Shown one piece after another: positions 6,247-6,976 of a stretch of DNA of 6,976 bases. Origin of the DNA: Deltaproteobacteria bacterium (GTDB lineage Bacteria > UBA10199 > JACPAL01 > JACOUP01); assembly GCA_030649435.1 (NCBI GenBank), contig JAUSKE010000043.1, forward strand, positions 1 through 6,976, in the 5' to 3' direction. Positions within the stretch are counted from its first letter, which is position 1. Each line of letters opens with the position of its first letter. The position numbers and the translations under genes were made by a program. The notes beneath the pieces are model-generated. The model was not told the DNA's origin and made no database searches. It saw only the letters and a program-made list of their open reading frames with translations.

Positions 6247-6976
6247 TTAGTCGCCCTCCTCAACCAGGACGACAACCGTCGTGATATTATCATCCCCCCC
6301 TTTTTTATTGGCCGCTTCGATCAGCTTTTCACAGATCTCTTTTGGATTTTTGCCACGACTCATGATTTTTTGTATCTCTTCATCATCCGCAAGATTGGTG
6401 AGGCCATCGGTGCAAAGGAGAAACCGATCCCCCGGTTCGAGGTCGCGAACCTGCAAGTCGCTCTCGACATCCTCCTGAAAACCAACCGAACGAGTGATGA
6501 TATTTTTAAATTTATGGTTGCGGGCATCCTTCTTGGAAATAAAACCGGCCTGGAGTTGTTCGTTCACGAGGGAGTGGTCGATCGTCAGTTGTTTAAGACC
6601 AGTATCGCGCGAAAGGTAGACCCGGCTATCCCCCACATGGGCAATGTACCCCTTGCCATCCTGGATCAGGAGCGCCACCGTTGTCGTCCCCATCCCCTTC
6701 AGGTTGGGTTTCTGTGCCGCTTCTTCAAAGATGCGCGCCGAGGCCACGCGGATGGCATACTTGAGCCTCTCCCCCAGATCGACGACATCCACTGAATCTG
6801 CTGTCGTGAGCGTCGCTTCGGGGTCTTCCTGCAATGTCTTCAAGGTATTTTCTACGGTATTCACCGCAAGACGGCTCGCATACTCTCCCCCCAAATGCCC
6901 CCCCATCCCATCGGCCACAATGTAAAGACCGATCTGCTCATTCACGAGAAAACTGTCCTCGTTTTTCTCCCTCTTA
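6247..6976 (-). CDS. PP2C-type serine/threonine protein phosphatase (5' end cut by window edge)
   Basis: The visible 242 residues cover nearly a whole bacterial PP2C (Stp1/PrpC-like) domain, a cytosolic metal-dependent enzyme that removes phosphate from Ser/Thr residues and usually opposes a Hanks-type kinase. Seen in order, numbered from the first complete codon at the edge: KNEDSF (metal-binding Asp7), VADGMGGH with GGEYAS (Asp22), GMGTTTVALL at 95-104, AHVGDSRVYL at 112-121, TIDHS at 131-135, TRSVG at 161-165, LCTDGLTN (Asp190) and GGDDNIT (Asp229). All core metal-binding Asp residues are present, so activity is likely. The frame continues through the right edge: a GTG at 6945 would begin after the NED motif and delete an essential metal ligand, so it is not the start. 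Probably only about 10-15 N-terminal residues are missing. It is first in the visible gene string and ends with TAA 70 bases before the M23 start. The partner kinase and targets are not in view. Confidence 0.95.
   Translation of the reverse strand, partial: KREKNEDSFLVNEQIGLYIVADGMGGHLGGEYASRLAVNTVENTLKTLQEDPEATLTTADSVDVVDLGERLKYAIRVASARIFEEAAQKPNLKGMGTTTVALLIQDGKGYIAHVGDSRVYLSRDTGLKQLTIDHSLVNEQLQAGFISKKDARNHKFKNIITRSVGFQEDVESDLQVRDLEPGDRFLLCTDGLTNLADDEEIQKIMSRGKNPKEICEKLIEAANKKGGDDNITTVVVLVEEGD

Noticed and set aside
6236..6252. Direct repeat GTTAGTC separated by three bases at the phosphatase stop codon.
   Set aside because: It is only seven bases and looks like a trivial local duplication around the stop; no functional reading is supported.

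Overview
The window is a single-direction block: five protein genes, all read from the minus strand (right to left), with short gaps. Base composition is intermediate by eye. The contents are a membrane-anchored M23 peptidase directly before secA, an outer-membrane-barrel-like protein and a lipoprotein. Together they point to a Gram-negative (diderm) bacterium. From memory, an M23 peptidase next to secA is a common arrangement in Deltaproteobacteria in the broad sense, so that lineage or a related uncultured one is my best guess; the sequence alone does not prove it.

Layout in transcription order. (1) 6976-6247: PP2C-type Ser/Thr phosphatase, cut at its 5' end by the window edge. (2) 6176-5292: single-pass M23 zinc peptidase with coiled-coil linker, best started at a TTG. 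(3) 5235-2482: SecA, the ATPase motor of the Sec translocase, complete at 917 residues, with an unusual C-terminus. (4) 2309-1044: a beta-rich protein resembling an outer-membrane barrel that has no signal peptide. (5) 1041-1: lipoprotein with two Ig-like repeats followed by the start of an Asp-box beta-propeller, cut at its 3' end by the window edge. Genes 4 and 5 are separated by two bases and are probably translationally coupled.

Genes 1-3 fit an envelope and export housekeeping cluster (regulatory dephosphorylation, peptidoglycan remodelling, protein secretion). Genes 4-5 look like an accessory surface pair that needs Sec export.

The most interesting structure is the 3' end of secA. The linker before the zinc-binding SEC-C motif contains a translated GC-rich palindrome. 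The SEC-C motif itself has widened spacing. Beyond the TAG stop, and exactly in the same frame, a second SEC-C-like tail is encoded (reading DGSGKKYKKCCGS then TAA), separated by two TAG codons and two inverted repeats. This suggests a duplicated, replaced or element-disrupted secA terminus. The neighbouring barrel gene lacks an export signal and may have lost its 5' end in the same rearrangement. I see no RNA genes, CRISPR array, transposase or convincing intrinsic terminator.
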